Below the pieces are notes generated by a model. It was not told the origin of the DNA and made no database searches. It saw only the letters and a program-made list of their open reading frames with translations. Shown piece by piece: positions 10,051 through 21,538 of a DNA stretch of 64,000 bases. The DNA comes from Lactuca virosa. Lineage: Eukaryota; Streptophyta; Magnoliopsida; Asterales; Asteraceae. Position 1 is the first letter of the stretch. Every line of letters starts with the position of its first letter. The position numbers and the translations under genes were made by a program. The DNA is taken from positions 177,988,213 to 178,052,212 of the forward strand of contig CAKMRJ010005634.1 of NCBI GenBank assembly GCA_928212115.1, written 5' to 3'.

Positions 10051-11239
10051 ATGGTAGGAACGCGCCACAACCCAGGAGGCAGTGGTACCAGTGGTACTAG
10101 TGATGAGGACATCCGTAAGATGATTCACGAGGAGGTGGTCACAGCCATTCGGGCTGAGATACCGGAGATGTTTGGGTTTATCACGACCACGCTGATTGAG
10201 ACATTCGACGAGCGATATGTTGCTCTGACTGAGGCGGTTGCTGCTGCAGCCACTGCAGTTGTCGCTGCCGCGAGGCCACAGGTGGGTGACACGTTGCTGT
10301 ACCGAGAGTTCAGCAACACGAAGCCACCAGAGTTTGACGGGACTCAAGATCCGATAGCCGCGATGAGTTGGATCTCTGACATTGAGGGATGCTTCTACAC
10401 ATGTTCATGTCCTGAGCATTTGAGGGTACGGTTCGCGCTGAACCAGCTTCGCTTGGGAGCGAAGGATTGGTGGAAGTTTGTGATGGCTGACTTTACTCCT
10501 GTGGAGATTACAGCGGTGACCTGGGAGAGGTTCACCACCATGTTCCGAGATGAGTATTTTCCCCCTGTAGAGACGGAACGTCTAGCCCAGGAGTTCTTGT
10601 CCCTCAAGCAGGGGACGGAGTCCGTGACTGTGATTACACGGATGTTTCACGAGAGGGCGTTGTTTTGCCCTGAGCATGTGTCTTCTGAGCAGGCACGCAT
10701 GAGTCGATATCTGAGCATACTGAGGAGAGACATTCGTGAGTTCGTGGTGAACTCGTCATACCGGATATTTGCCGAGCTCCAAGCAAATGCCCAAAAGAGG
10801 GAGATCGAGTTAGAGACTCAGGCCAGGGAGGAGGCCGAGTCTCAGAGGAGGGATAGGCGGTCGGCACAGTCTCAGCCGGCAGCCAAGCGGGCAAAGCCCG
10901 CTGATTCAAGATCTGGAGGACCAAAGGGCCGCACTTGTGGGAAGTGCGGAAAGAGCCATGAGGGAGTGTGCAGAGCAGGGGTGTGCTACAAGTGTGGCAA
11001 GGAGGGGCATTTCGCGAGGGATTGCCCCAAGGGGTTTGCAGTTTGCTTCCACTGCAACCAGACTGGCCATCGGTAGGCCGAGTGCCCACATCTACTTCAG
11101 GGATCAGCTTAGGGATCTGCACCTGCTGCTACTAGAGCCACCGAGGCCCGTCCAGTGAAGGCCGAGGCACAGCAGGCTCGCGGGAGAGCCTTTCAGTTGA
11201 CAGCAGAGAAGGTCTGCGCAGCACCCGATGTCGTGGCTG
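10051..11239 (+). pseudogene. Gag of element D, two in-frame stops
   Basis: The ATG at 10051 (MVGTRHNPGGSG) is the likely start; the open frame extends 60 bases upstream without gag-like sequence. The Retrotrans_gag-type capsid segment lies around residues 85-230 (FDGTQDPIAAMSWI, LRLGAKDWWKF, FRDEYFPP). Zinc knuckles follow: CGKCGKSHEGVC, CYKCGKEGHFARDC and CFHCNQTGHR. TAG at 11074-11076 interrupts the third knuckle, where lysine is expected (AAG to TAG). A second TAG is at 11110-11112. Beyond them the frame stays gag-like to CAAPDVVAG, where it meets the intron donor. Gag would form the cytoplasmic particle; this copy gives a truncated protein. Confidence 0.9.
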
Positions 11240-11304
11240 GTATGTATTCTTTTATTTACTTATGCTGAGTTTGAGATACTATGCTTATATTGTGGTATGC
11301 TTAG
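11240..11304 (+). other. Putative 65-bp intron between gag and protease in element D
   Basis: Gag ends with codons for DVVA plus one base, followed by GTATGTATTC. The intron would end ATGCTTAG before GTACTTTCCTTGCG. Joining 11239 to 11305 gives an uninterrupted DVVAGTFLANYVPALVLF reading from gag into protease, the sequence expected at this junction in related elements that read straight through. The unspliced sequence contains stops. TGCTGAG at about 11264 could be a branch point. The element C gag has a GT at the same codon phase (6410). Confidence 0.65.
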
Positions 11305-14300
11305 GTACTTTCCTTGCGAATTATGTACCTGCTTTGGTGTTATTTGACTCGGGTGCGAGTCGATCTTTCGTGTCATTAGCATTTAGTCAACACATCAGTA
11401 TCCGACGAGAGGCGTTGAGTAGACCTCTGCAAGTTTCTATAGCTGACGAGCGAGCGGTTTTTGCTACTAATGAGATTCGAGGATGTGTACTCGAGATTTT
11501 CGGTGTTGAGTTTCCGATCGATTTGGTACCAATTATGATGGGGGATGTCTGTGTCATCGTGGGCATGGACTGGTTGAGCCGATTCGGAGCTGGTATCGAC
11601 TGCGAGCGTCAGTTGGTGACCATACGAGACCTTAGTGGGGGAGTACTTACGGTATATGGCGAGGGTACCCAATTTGGGTCAGCATTTTGCTCGGCTGCCA
11701 GAGCGAGACAGAGTCTACAGCAGGGCTGTAGGGGGTTTGTAGCCTATATGATGGATACACGAGTTGCCGCAGAGAGGCCGAGTTTTGTCGGTGAGGTTCC
11801 GATAGTGCGAGAGTTTCCGGATGTTTTCCCCGAGGAGTTGCCGGGTGTGCCTCCCAAGAGGCAGGTGGAGTTTCGCATCGATTTGGTTCCGGTGGCGGCG
11901 CCTATTGCCAAGGCACCTTATCGCCTTGCGCCACCGGAGATGCATGAGTTATCCTCGCAGCTTCAGGAGCTGTTGGGGAAGGGATTCATCCGACCGAGTA
12001 GCTCGCCGTGGGGAGCGCCGATCCTTTTTGTCAAGAAAAAGGATGGTTCACATCGGATGTGCATCGATTACCAGGAGTTAAACAAGTTGACGGTCAAGAA
12101 CCGTTATCCGCTACCGAGGATCGATGATCTGTTCGATCAATTGCAGGGAACTTCTTGGTTCTCCAAGATAGACTTGAGGTTTGGATATCACCAGATGAGA
12201 GTGCGGAATGAGGATATCCAGAAGACGGCGTTTAGGAGTCGTTATGGGCATTACGAGTTCGTGGTGATGCCTTTTGGGCTCACCAATGCACCAGCAGCGT
12301 TCATGGATCTCATGAACCGAGTATGCATGCCGATGTTGGATCGATCGGTGATTGTGTTCATTGACGATATTCTAGTGTATTCGAGATCCAGAGAGCAACA
12401 TGACGAGCATCTGAGGGAGATTCTTGGAGTATTGAGATCGGAGAGGCTTTATGCCAAGTTCTCCAAGTGTGATTTCTGGTTACGGGAGGTCCAGTTCTTG
12501 GGACATCTCGTTAATCAGAACGGGATATTGGTCGATCCGGCCAAGATTGAGGCTGTTATGATATGGGAGGTGCCGAGATCCCCCACCGAGATTAAGAGTT
12601 TTCTAGGGTTGGCCGGCTACTATCGGAGATTTATCAGGGATTTCTCCAAGATTGTCGTTCCCCTCACCAGATTGACCCGAAAGGGCGTTGCATTTACTTG
12701 GGGTCCCGAGCAGCAGAACTCGTTTGAGACTCTTCACCAGAGATTATGTGAAGCCCCAGTGTTAGCCCTTTCAGAGGGAATGCAGGATTTTGTGGTGTAC
12801 TGTGACGCGTCTATATTAGGGTTGGGTGCGGTGCTTAAGCAGAGAGGGCACGTGATAGCATACATATCGAGGCAGCTGAAGCCTCATGAGACGAGGTATC
12901 CCACCCACGATTTGGAGTTGGGGGCAGTAGTGTTCGCCCTCAAGATATGGCGCCATTATTTGTATGGGGTTCGGTGTACCATATACACGGACCACAAGAG
13001 TTTGAAGTATCTGATGAATCAGCCCAACCTGAACATGCGCCAGAGGAGATGGTTGGATGTGGTGAAGGATTATGACTGTGAGATCCTGTACCACCCGGGC
13101 AAGGCTAACGTGGTAGCCGATGCTCTGAGCCGCAGGGCGGAGAGTGCCATGATTCGAGATATATGCATGAGGATGACGGTGATGACTCCGGTACTGGATA
13201 CCATCCGAGAGACCCAGGCAGAGGCTGCGAGACTGGAGAACCGCAAGAGAGAGCGGGTGATTGGGCAGGTGTCCGAGTTTGTTACTGATAGCCGAGGGCT
13301 TATGACCTTTCACGGTCGGATTTGGGTGCCGTTTATGGGCGGGGCACATAGCATATTGTTGGAGGAGGAGCACAGATCAAGAGTCTCGATCCATCCCGGG
13401 GCCACTAAGATGTATTTGGACCAGAAGAGAGATTACTGGTGGCCCTGTATAAAGAGGGATGTTGCGTGGGTAGTAGAGAGGTGCTTGACCTGTCGTCGGG
13501 TTAAGGCCGAGCACCAGCGTCCGCATGGCAAGTTGCAGCCGCTAGAGGTTCCCCAGTGGAAGTGGGAACAGATTTCTATGGATTTCATCACCAAATTGTC
13601 GAGGACCGCGAGGGGTGTTGATGCAATTTGGGTGATTGTGGATCGGTTGACGAAGAGCGCTCACTTCCTTGCTATCAGTGAGTGCTCTTCTGCAGAGAGG
13701 CTGGCAGAGATATATGTGGGAGAGGTGGTGTTGCGGCATGGAGTGTCGATCTCGATTGTGTCAGACCGAGATGTACGTTTCACTTCCAGGTTCTGGAAGA
13801 AGTTCCATGAGGAGTTGGGTACGAGATTGCACTTCATTACTGCTTACCACCCAGAAACGGATGGACAAAGTGAGCGGACGATTCAGACGCTCGAGGACAT
13901 GCTTCGAGTATGTGTTATGGACTTCGGTGGAAGTTGGGACACCTATCTACCTTTGGCTGAGTTTTTTTATAACAACAGCCACCATTCGAGTATTGGTATG
14001 CCTCCCTTTGAGCTTTTATATGGGAGGAGATGTCGGACCCCCATCTGTTTGGGAGAGGTAGGGCAGCGAGTGATGGGTAGCATTGAGATAGTGCTTAAGA
14101 CGACTGAGCAGATACAGCAGGTCAGACAGAGGTTACTGACAGCCCAGAGCCGCCAGAAGAGTTATACGGATAGGCGGCGATCCGAGCTCGAGTTCCAGGT
14201 TGGAGACTTTGTACTCCTGAAGGTATCTCCTTGGAAAGGAGTGATCCGATTCAAGAAGAGGGGCAAGCTGGGGCCCTGATACATTGGTCCTTTCAGGGTG

Positions 14301-14642
14301 ATCGCTAGAGTGGGCAAGGTAGCATACCGTTTAGAGCTACCCTAGGAGTTGAGTCAGATCCATGATACCTTCCACGTATCCCAGTTCAGGAAGTGTATAG
14401 CCGATGAGACGGCGGTAGTGCCGCTAGAGGATATTCAGGTGGATGCAAGCCTGAACTACATTGAGAGGCCGATCGCGATCTTGGATCGGAAGATCAAGGT
14501 TCTGAGGAACAAGGAGGTGCCTCTGGTTCAGGTCCAGTGGCAACATCGGAGAGGGTCTGAGCTGATTTGGGAGCCGGAGTCGGAGATGCGGGAGCAGCAT
14601 CCAGAGTTATTTGCAGAGCGACACTTCGAGGGCGAAGTCTGA
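11305..14642 (+). pseudogene. Pol of element D: protease, RT, RNase H, integrase, chromodomain
   Basis: The frame is open from the intron acceptor to a TGA at 14277-14279. The protease has LFDSGASRSF, with its Asp at about 11346. The RT has KIDLRFGYHQM, YEFVVMPFGLTNAPAAF and the catalytic FIDDILVYS (12357). RNase H has YCDASILGLGAVL (about 12798) and YTDHKSLKYL. Integrase has an HHCC zinc site ending CLTCRRVKAEHQRP (about 13490), then the core MDFITKL, SDRD and ETDGQSERT. The chromodomain-like tail is at 14349-14642. TGA 14277 replaces an Arg codon (CGA to TGA relative to the copy at 2375) and TAG 14343 follows in the same frame. Pol copies the RNA and inserts the cDNA; the chromodomain is thought to steer insertion to heterochromatin. 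The two stops remove the end of integrase and the chromodomain. Confidence 0.93.
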
Positions 14643-14648
14643 TCCTAG

Positions 14649-14659
14649 TGGGGGAGAAT
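14649..14659 (+). other. Polypurine tract of element D
   Basis: GTGGGGGAGAA lies immediately before the 3' LTR, the expected primer for plus-strand synthesis. Confidence 0.8.
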
Positions 14660-16343
14660 TGTAACATCCAGAAATCAGGTATACCTATTTAATCCCTTTT
14701 CTTTTCCAAGTTGTCAAAACTAGTCCATGGAAGGAAATGGTTGCAAATGAGTACGTTGGGCGTACTCTGCGCGTACTCATGAGCGTGATCTTGACGCGAG
14801 TGCTACCCAGTACACTGGGCATACTGGGCTCAGTCATGAAACCCTAAATGAGACTTGTGCACTATAAAAGGAATGCTATGGCCTCCATCCCAGCCACCAT
14901 TCCAGTGAGTGAAACCCTAAAGGAGCTAAACCCTCGTTCTAAACTTGTGTGTGTGTGTTTTTGGAGCTTGAAAGTTTCTTTGTGTGCTTGTGAAGAAGAA
15001 GAGAGAGTCTTGAAGAGGAAGGATTGGAGTCCAAGTTTCTAGATCTGAGCTTAACTGAGTGGGGAGCTTCTCACAAAGGTAAAAAGCTTCAAACTTTACC
15101 ACTCTTTTGTTATGAACTTCATACAGGAGCATTTTTAGGGTTTAAGTCCCAAAGGTGGAGACTTTTTGAGCAAAGGAACTCCTTGGACCTTGATCTACCC
15201 CATTTCAGTGTATTTTGTGTTGTAGATCCATAAAAATCCAATCTTGGACGTTAAGATTAAGACATGCATGAGATTAGGGCTTAATGGGGAAAGAGGATAT
15301 GTGTTTGAAGTGATTGGTGACCTTTACAGCCATGCAAAGGCTTAAAGGTTTCGACTTTATGGCTTAAGAGACAGTAGAGTGCCTGGATCTGAGATATGAG
15401 CTTAGGTCTTAATCTATTCAGACCAAAAATCATGAAAGTATGAAACTGGGCATTACGATGGGCGTAATCCCAGTACGCGCCGCGTAGGGGGTCGAGTACC
15501 CCGATTCTGGATGACTGCGGAGTACGCCCCGTGTACAGAGCCGGTACACACAGCGTAACTCCCTACAGTTGACTTTCGTTGACTTTTAGGGTTTGGTCAA
15601 CGTGTGGACTTTTGGACTATTAGAGGGGTAAAATGGTCTTTTAGCCTTCTGAGAGAACATAGGAAGGGATTGGTCTATCCTTGAGAGCCATTATTGATTT
15701 GAGATAATTACTTTATGTAATTAGGCGGGAGCTAGGTCATTGTTGCGAGTTCGGGGATATTGAGCACGTGAGTTACTAGACATCATACGAGGTGAGTCTT
15801 CTCACTATACATTACCTTGAATGGTATCTATGTGCAGACCGGAGGGTCTTATGTGTATGTGTATGTTTGAGATATATGTGCATTGTGTTATATGTATGCT
15901 ATGTGTTATATAGACCGGACCAGAGGGTCCAACGACTCATGAGGCCAGAGGGTCCTCGATCAGACCGGACCGAAGGGTCCAACGAGCTAGACCGGACCAG
16001 AAGGTCCAACGAGCTACGGGACTAGAGGGTCCCGCTGAGACACATTGACCGGAGGGTCAGACCGAGTTATAGCCTCGAGTGGCTTATGTGTTGTGTGTGT
16101 ATTTTGGGGAACTCACTAAGCATTTATGCTTACCGTGTTATGTGATACGTGTTTCAGGTACTAGCGAGGATCGCGGGAAGGCGTCGGCATGATTTGTACA
16201 CACTGATAGAGGATTTTGTATTTGAGATTCTGGGATATGTTTTACCGTGATAACATTTGATACACTTGAGTTTTGAGATGATTTGCATTAGACATGTTAT
16301 GTTTGAAAAATGAAAAATTGTTTTAAATTTTCACGTCATTACA
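14660..16343 (+). mobile_element. 3' LTR of element D, 1684 bp
   Basis: It has the same order of modules as the 5' LTR: palindromes at 14753-14830 and 15470-15555, TATA box near 14870, donor-like site near 15790, minisatellite 15838-16060 and acceptor-like site near 16150. Differences are scattered substitutions plus a shorter first palindrome cluster and a shorter GT repeat. It is followed by target duplication GTGTG (16344-16348). Confidence 0.95.
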
Positions 16344-16348
16344 GTGTG

Positions 16349-16789
16349 GAGTAGCTTAATGATCGAAAGTGTTAAGTCACTTGCAGCGGGATTAAATAAT
16401 CTCAGAGTAATTGATTTTACCCTGTTGCGCAACTCTCATTTGAGTCTAATTGTTGCGGGGATGAATCTTCTACTCGAAGGATTATCTGAACCTTCTGTCA
16501 AGTATAAGTATTCTACAGCTGGTTATGGTTAGTGATTTGTTCTGATGGTAGCATCGAGATAATCAGGATTTGAAATATGTGTTTGGTCGGTCATTCGAGA
16601 AGGACTAAGCGTGGAAAAGCCTGACGTGGTTGTCTGTCAGGAAGTTAGATCAATGCGAATTTCTGATATAGGGAGGTAAGAGTGGTTTCTTTCGGAGGCT
16701 CAGGGTTGGTTATCTCCAGATCGTGGTTTTGATTGGGGTGTTAGTAAGGAACGATTTTGAGGAAAAAATCTAATTTAAGTCACGGAGAG
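16349..16789 (+). other. Element C internal region, continued after element D
   Basis: This is DNA between the element D target duplication and the 3' LTR of element C. I see no coding motif. GGAAAAAATC and CACGGAGAG near 16760-16789 are only weakly purine-rich, so the polypurine tract is degraded or unusual. Confidence 0.5.
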
Positions 16790-19243
16790 TCGTAACACCC
16801 GATTTTGAAAGTGCTTCGTTACTCGGGGCTGCAGCCCAATCATCAGTTGTCATAATGTTTAGGGCCTTGGGAAAGGAAGGATGTGACCCGGTTCGGATGT
16901 GGGTATCATGGTATAAGTGGTCCAAGTATTTGATTGTGCCTTCAGAAGCCAAGGGTATAATCGTAATTTGATATCTCGGTCTTTTGTGGGTTTTGGGTTT
17001 TGTTCGGTAGGTTTTAAGGCTTAAGTGTCTTGTTAGGAGCGTAAGGCTTCTCGCCACCTTTTTATGGATATAAGGTTCGTCGAAATCAGAGTTGTACCAA
17101 GAGAGTTATGGTTTTCGAAAGAATTAGGGTTTGGGGAAAACCCTAGTACGCAGGGCGTACTTATACGAGACAAGTTACACAGGGCGTAGCATCGATACAC
17201 GCAACGTAGGCACGAGGGTTAGGCCGTGGTGGGAGACCTCGTACGCTGGGCGTACGATCAGATCTTGAAAACCCTAATTTTAGGGATAAGCACTATATAA
17301 AGAAAATTATGTCCTTAAAGATCAGCCTCCCTCTCACCCTTAGACATCTCCCACGAAACCCTAATCCCTTGTTTGTGTATTTTGAGCTTAGAAGGCCATT
17401 TTGGAGTGCATCTTGGTGTTTTGAAGGAAGGTGGCCATTTTTGAAGCATCATCATAGGAGCAAAGACTTATTGATCCAAAACCTTATCAACATTTGGCAT
17501 TCTTATAAGGCATAAAGCTTGGAACTTGGTGGTTATTCTCTTAGATCTCTTTTAGATTGGGTTTATGGACTCTTTTGGTCCCATGGATGAAGTCCCTTCT
17601 GACCATGTCGTTTTGGAACTTAGAGTTTCCACTCTCAGTGTTATTTGAGTTCTAGAATCATAAAGTTGTCATTGTTGGGGTTGAAATGCACCCATGCATG
17701 AGTTAAGGTCACTTTCATGGAAGTAGAATGCCATTTTTAGAGTTTGGGCTTATGTGGGGCATGCAAAGTCACCAAGTCAGTGACTTTATGGGTTTAGACG
17801 TTAAGTAGAGCTCGGATCTGTGATTTGGTCCTTTGGTTTGAAGCATTAAGTGCTTAATAGCAAAAAGGACTTAACAAAGGAGTACCTTGGGCGTACAAGC
17901 TGGTACGCGCAACATACAGGTCACGAACCTAGTACGCGCTACATACAATTTAGTACGCTCTACGTACTCAGTCAGAGTGGGTGTTGCACAAGTGGGCCTT
18001 GGTTTGGGCCATTCATTGGACTTCGCTACTTTGGGTCTTTGTGGGCCATCAGAATTCATATATTTTGGGCTAAGGATATGTTTGGGCTTTAGGGTAAGGC
18101 CCATCAGACGGGTTGGGCCCAATTTAGGAAATTGAGCAATTAGAGGGCCACTAGTGGGCTTGGGAAGGCTAACTAGTAATTTGGCCTTTGTGTGTGGATT
18201 TGGGCCTTAGTTATGAATCTTGTTGGGCCAGGGGTAAAATGGTAATTTTACCCCCAAGTATGGATTATGGATCATGGTTTGGGACCCATATGCTAATTGG
18301 GTGATATTTTTGTATTGATAGCTTGAGGAATTGTCAGGACAACAGCTAAGAATTTCGTGCAGTAAGCTTCAGCATTCGAAGTGAGTTTCCTCCTGTTTGA
18401 ACGGGTCGAAGGCACCAATGTCGGCCCGTATTTAGGACTGTATGTATTCCGGACAAAGGTCCGATGTTGGGAGGTGCCCGATGTATGTTTATTTGTTTTC
18501 CGGATTACGATCCGATGTCGGGTGATGCCCGAGGAATGTCTGTATGCTTTCGGATTACGGTCTGATGTCGGGCGGGTCCCTAAGAATGTTTATATGTATG
18601 TTTCCGGACTACGGTTCGATGCCGGGTGGTACCCAATGACTATGTGCATGTTTAGTTATACTTGTTGCCTGTGTGATACTTGTATGTGCTTGGTTAGGGA
18701 AGTGAGTGTGAGCGGGGTCCCGTATCTCATCATTAGCATAGTAGGGGCGGGGCCCATGATAGGCGAGGCCTTAGGACTGGAACACATGGTACTGCGTTTG
18801 TTTTCTTTATGTCCTAACATGATTATATGGTATTGATTGTATGTGTATAGCGGGCGGGGCCTCGGATAAACAGATCTATATACCAAGCGGGGTTCGACGC
18901 CAGGCGGGGCCTGATGCCAAGCTGAGCCTGATGCCGGGCGGGGGCCGAGTATATGTGATTATGTGTATGGTGTGTCGTAGTATGCAGAACTCACTAAGCT
19001 TCGTGCGTACGGTTTTCAGTTTTGGTTTCAGGTACTTCTGGTAGCAAAGGGAAGAGCTCGGGATGACTGCATTGCACACACCACGATATTTGACCGGAGA
19101 TGTTTACTCTGATGTTTTGATATGATACTCTGATTTGATGTTTGGATACTATGACTTATGTTTTGATAGAATGATTTTAATAACTATGGTTTTATTAATG
19201 GTTTAAAACAAAATTTTTGGTTATGAATTTTTGGAATGTTTAA
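16790..19243 (+). mobile_element. 3' LTR of element C, about 2.45 kb
   Basis: It starts TCGTAACACCC (one base away from the usual TGTAACACCC) and ends TTGGAATGTTTAA. It has GTACG-type palindromes at 17140-17260 and 17880-17970, AAACCCTAA boxes near 17269 and 17355 around CACTATATAAAG (about 17292), GGGGTAAAATGGTAATTTT (about 18231), a GAAGTGAGTTTCC donor-like site (about 18378), two minisatellite types and TTTCAGGTACTTCTGG (about 19027). The final 530 bp repeat 4573-5102. Confidence 0.85.
18400..18960 (+). repeat. Two minisatellites inside LTR C
   Basis: At about 18440-18635 a unit built on TTCCGGACTACGGTCCGATG and GGGTGGTGCCCGA recurs four times. At about 18715-18955 GGGCGGGGCC-like and GATGCCAGGC-like units recur. 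Both lie between the donor-like and acceptor-like sites. The second type is also at 4585-4880. Confidence 0.7.
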
Positions 19244-21538
19244 ATATCGCATTTAACCATTGAAAGCAGCGTAACATAATCGAGTTCCTTATGTTTAATA
19301 GTCCCTTGCAATTAAACAATTTTAAAACTTTAAGTTATGAATTAATTGGTTTTATGCTTTAGGATATATATGAATTGTAATGAAATGATTTCATAATCAT
19401 TTGAATGTTCACTCGTGAACATTCACTGATTTCAACGACTAAGATAAGATTTAGGGTTTTTGTTTGCGTAATTTGTTGCTAATATTTTATTAATATTCGA
19501 ATACCGTCATATTCGTTTCGATTATCGATTGTTTTATTAATTTGAGTTTATGTTAATAAGTGAATAGTTGTGGTTGAATCGACTACACGGACTTTGGTTA
19601 GGTTTTTTTCTTTGCATAATTGATTTATTTTAAGTGATTAATGTTTTATGCTTTAGGATATATATGAATTGTAATGAAATGATTTCATAATCATTTGAAT
19701 GTTCACTCGTGAACATTCACTGATTTCAACGACTAAGATAAGATTTAGGGTTTTTGTTTGCGTAATTTGTTGCTAATATTTTATTAATATTCGAATACCG
19801 CCATATTCGTTTCGATTATCGATTGTTTTATTAATTTGAGTTTATGTTAATAAGTGAATAGTTGTGGTTGAATCGACTACACGGACTTTGGTTAGGTTTT
19901 TTTCTTTGCATAATTGATTTATTTTAAGTGATTAATGATTTATCATGAACATATGTGTTTCCATTAACAATTTATTTTTTGTTCATATTGAATGTTCATC
20001 ACTGAACATTCATGTTATGAGTATACTTGCTTCGTTCAGTTGTTAGAGGTTGGATTATAGGGGATTACAATGGATTCCTGTTTTTTTGGTCCAACTTTTT
20101 GCTTTTGACTCCGGGTTAATTAACCTCCTTTAACGAATTTTTTTAATTAAAATTTTGACTTCGTGTGTTCTTCCATTTGGCTTTCATACATCTGTTTCAT
20201 TTACATGTCTGTTATTAATAACTAATAATAATCACCAAATATATATGTTCTTGTTGGTCCCTAATCAACAGATTCTAGATGCAATGAAACGAATATGAGT
20301 AATAACAAGAGGACTACTCAAAACCAAAATATATATTGATTAAAATGTTTCAATGAACAAGTGGTCTTGTATAGATCTTCATGTCATCAGGGGATGTAAC
20401 CATTGATGACCAGTGGTACTAATGCAAAACAGTAATTAACTTATCAAATCAAACAAGGGACCTAACAACCTCCTCCTATTCGATAATGTTAATCCTAACT
20501 ATACTAATTATACTATTTCTTTAATATACTGAAAAGTAACTATAAAGTATACAAAAAAGTACAAAACATGGAGAAATAGCCTAAGTCATTAATGTATTCG
20601 TGAATTTTTTTGAAAATATAATGAAACTTCATAATGAATGAAGTAACAACCTTCAGCAAATGAACAATACCAGATTCTAGTGTAGATGATCCCCCTTAGA
20701 TGAATGCTTTATGCTCCCCTTGTTGACATTATTAGCTGATGGTCGGTAGAGGATGATAGGAAACCTTGGTTGCAAACTTGAACCAAAGTTCTTCGTCAAT
20801 TATATTGGTACAAAAGGAAAAAGGTATTCAATGCCTCACTGTGACTATGTTCGTAATAATTAGGATCACTAACATATGGGGCGTGTCTCACATAATATAT
20901 GTCTTTATAAGATATCACCGACATTAGTTACTATCTAGAACAATTTGTTCTTCGTCAATTTAGGGTACAATTGTTAGTGAATGAGCAATTTCATCAGTGA
21001 ATTTAGTCACTTATGTATGTTTCAGTCTAGAACAAGAAGTTCTTCATCAACTCAATTTTCGTACAATTGGGAATAGACTGTATGGTTTCATATCTCAATC
21101 TATGGTCAAAACAGATGAGGCCGAGTCAGCCACTGATGTGGTTGTCAGTGAGTCAGCCACTGATGTAGGTGTAAATTAGAATATATTGTTCACAGTTAAT
21201 TCTTCATAAAGGTACCATCAATGGATAAAATATCGACCATCAGGGGAAGAACCACTGATGCTCAACTTTTAATATCATTTATTAACATTTAAGGCCCTTA
21301 CAGTGAGTGGTATCTTGGAGCTCAAAGACATAATTACTCGTCTTTTTTTTTTTGAAGAAATGAATCTTTTCTTTCAGATGTGACTTTTTGTTTTTAGGGT
21401 TTTCGAGAGGAGAGTTATTAGACCTACAAGTCTTTTTGAAAGTAGAGTTGATGGTCATTTATGTCTATAAAAGAATTCGTGTGGCTTTCGTATACCCACA
21501 ACTCATAGCAAGCATATCACAAGAAGAAACTTCAAATA
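19244..21538. other. Low-information AT-rich DNA between element C and an Agenet pseudogene
   Basis: I see no coding gene. It contains the 294-bp tandem duplication (19349-19936). Short phrases recur: GTTCTTCGTCAATT at about 20789 and 20947, with a variant near 21040, and CATCAGGGG with CACTGATG near 20388, 21133 and 21239. These may be remains of an unidentified repeat. Confidence 0.5.
19349..19936 (+). repeat. Direct tandem duplication, two units of 294 bp
   Basis: The units start at 19349 and 19643 with GTTTTATGCTTTAGGATAT and I found only one substitution (GTCAT versus GCCAT near 19506/19800). Each contains the inverted repeat GTTCACTCGTGAAC. The near identity points to a recent duplication or, less likely, an assembly artefact. 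Confidence 0.92.

Larger units (their letters stand above)
7713..16343 (+). mobile_element. Complete Ty3/Gypsy chromovirus (Tekay/Del-like) element D, 8.6 kb
   Basis: The 5' LTR is 7713-9435 and the 3' LTR 14660-16343. Both begin TGTAACATCC and end in ATTACA. The 5-bp target duplication GTGTG is at 7708-7712 and 16344-16348. A tRNA-Met primer binding site is at 9439-9450 and a GTGGGGGAGAA polypurine tract sits just before the 3' LTR. Gag, protease, RT, RNase H, integrase and a chromodomain-like C-terminus are in Gypsy order. Four in-frame stops (11074, 11110, 14277, 14343) break the coding region, so this copy is inactive unless complemented. The LTRs are very alike apart from a few substitutions and indels, which suggests a fairly recent insertion. 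Confidence 0.95.
4573..19243 (+). mobile_element. Gag-only (TR-GAG-like) Gypsy element C, split by nested element D
   Basis: The pieces are a truncated 5' LTR (4573-5102), a primer binding site (about 5106-5117), a gag pseudogene (5381-6409), non-coding DNA (6410-7712, continuing at 16349-16789) and a full 3' LTR (16790-19243). Element D with its target duplication sits between 7712 and 16349. The last 530 bp of the 3' LTR match 4573-5102 closely in content and order (GGGCGGGG units, then a shared end). Without D, the internal region is only about 3.0 kb and contains no protease, reverse transcriptase or integrase. It is either a non-autonomous gag-only element or one that lost pol; a single copy cannot distinguish these. 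Confidence 0.7.

Noticed and set aside
10634..11122. Minus-strand frame of 162 codons over gag
   Set aside because: A shadow of the gag coding region on the other strand.
12816..13373. Minus-strand frame of 185 codons over RNase H and integrase
   Set aside because: A shadow of pol, which has clear catalytic motifs in its own frame.
18381..18836. 151-codon open frame in LTR C
   Set aside because: It is a translation of the LTR minisatellite; the repeated phrases follow the DNA repeat, and no protein motif is present.
21310..21335. TGGTATCTTGGAGCTC near 21310 as a primer binding site
   Set aside because: It has extra bases relative to TGGTATCAGAGC and no LTR end beside it.
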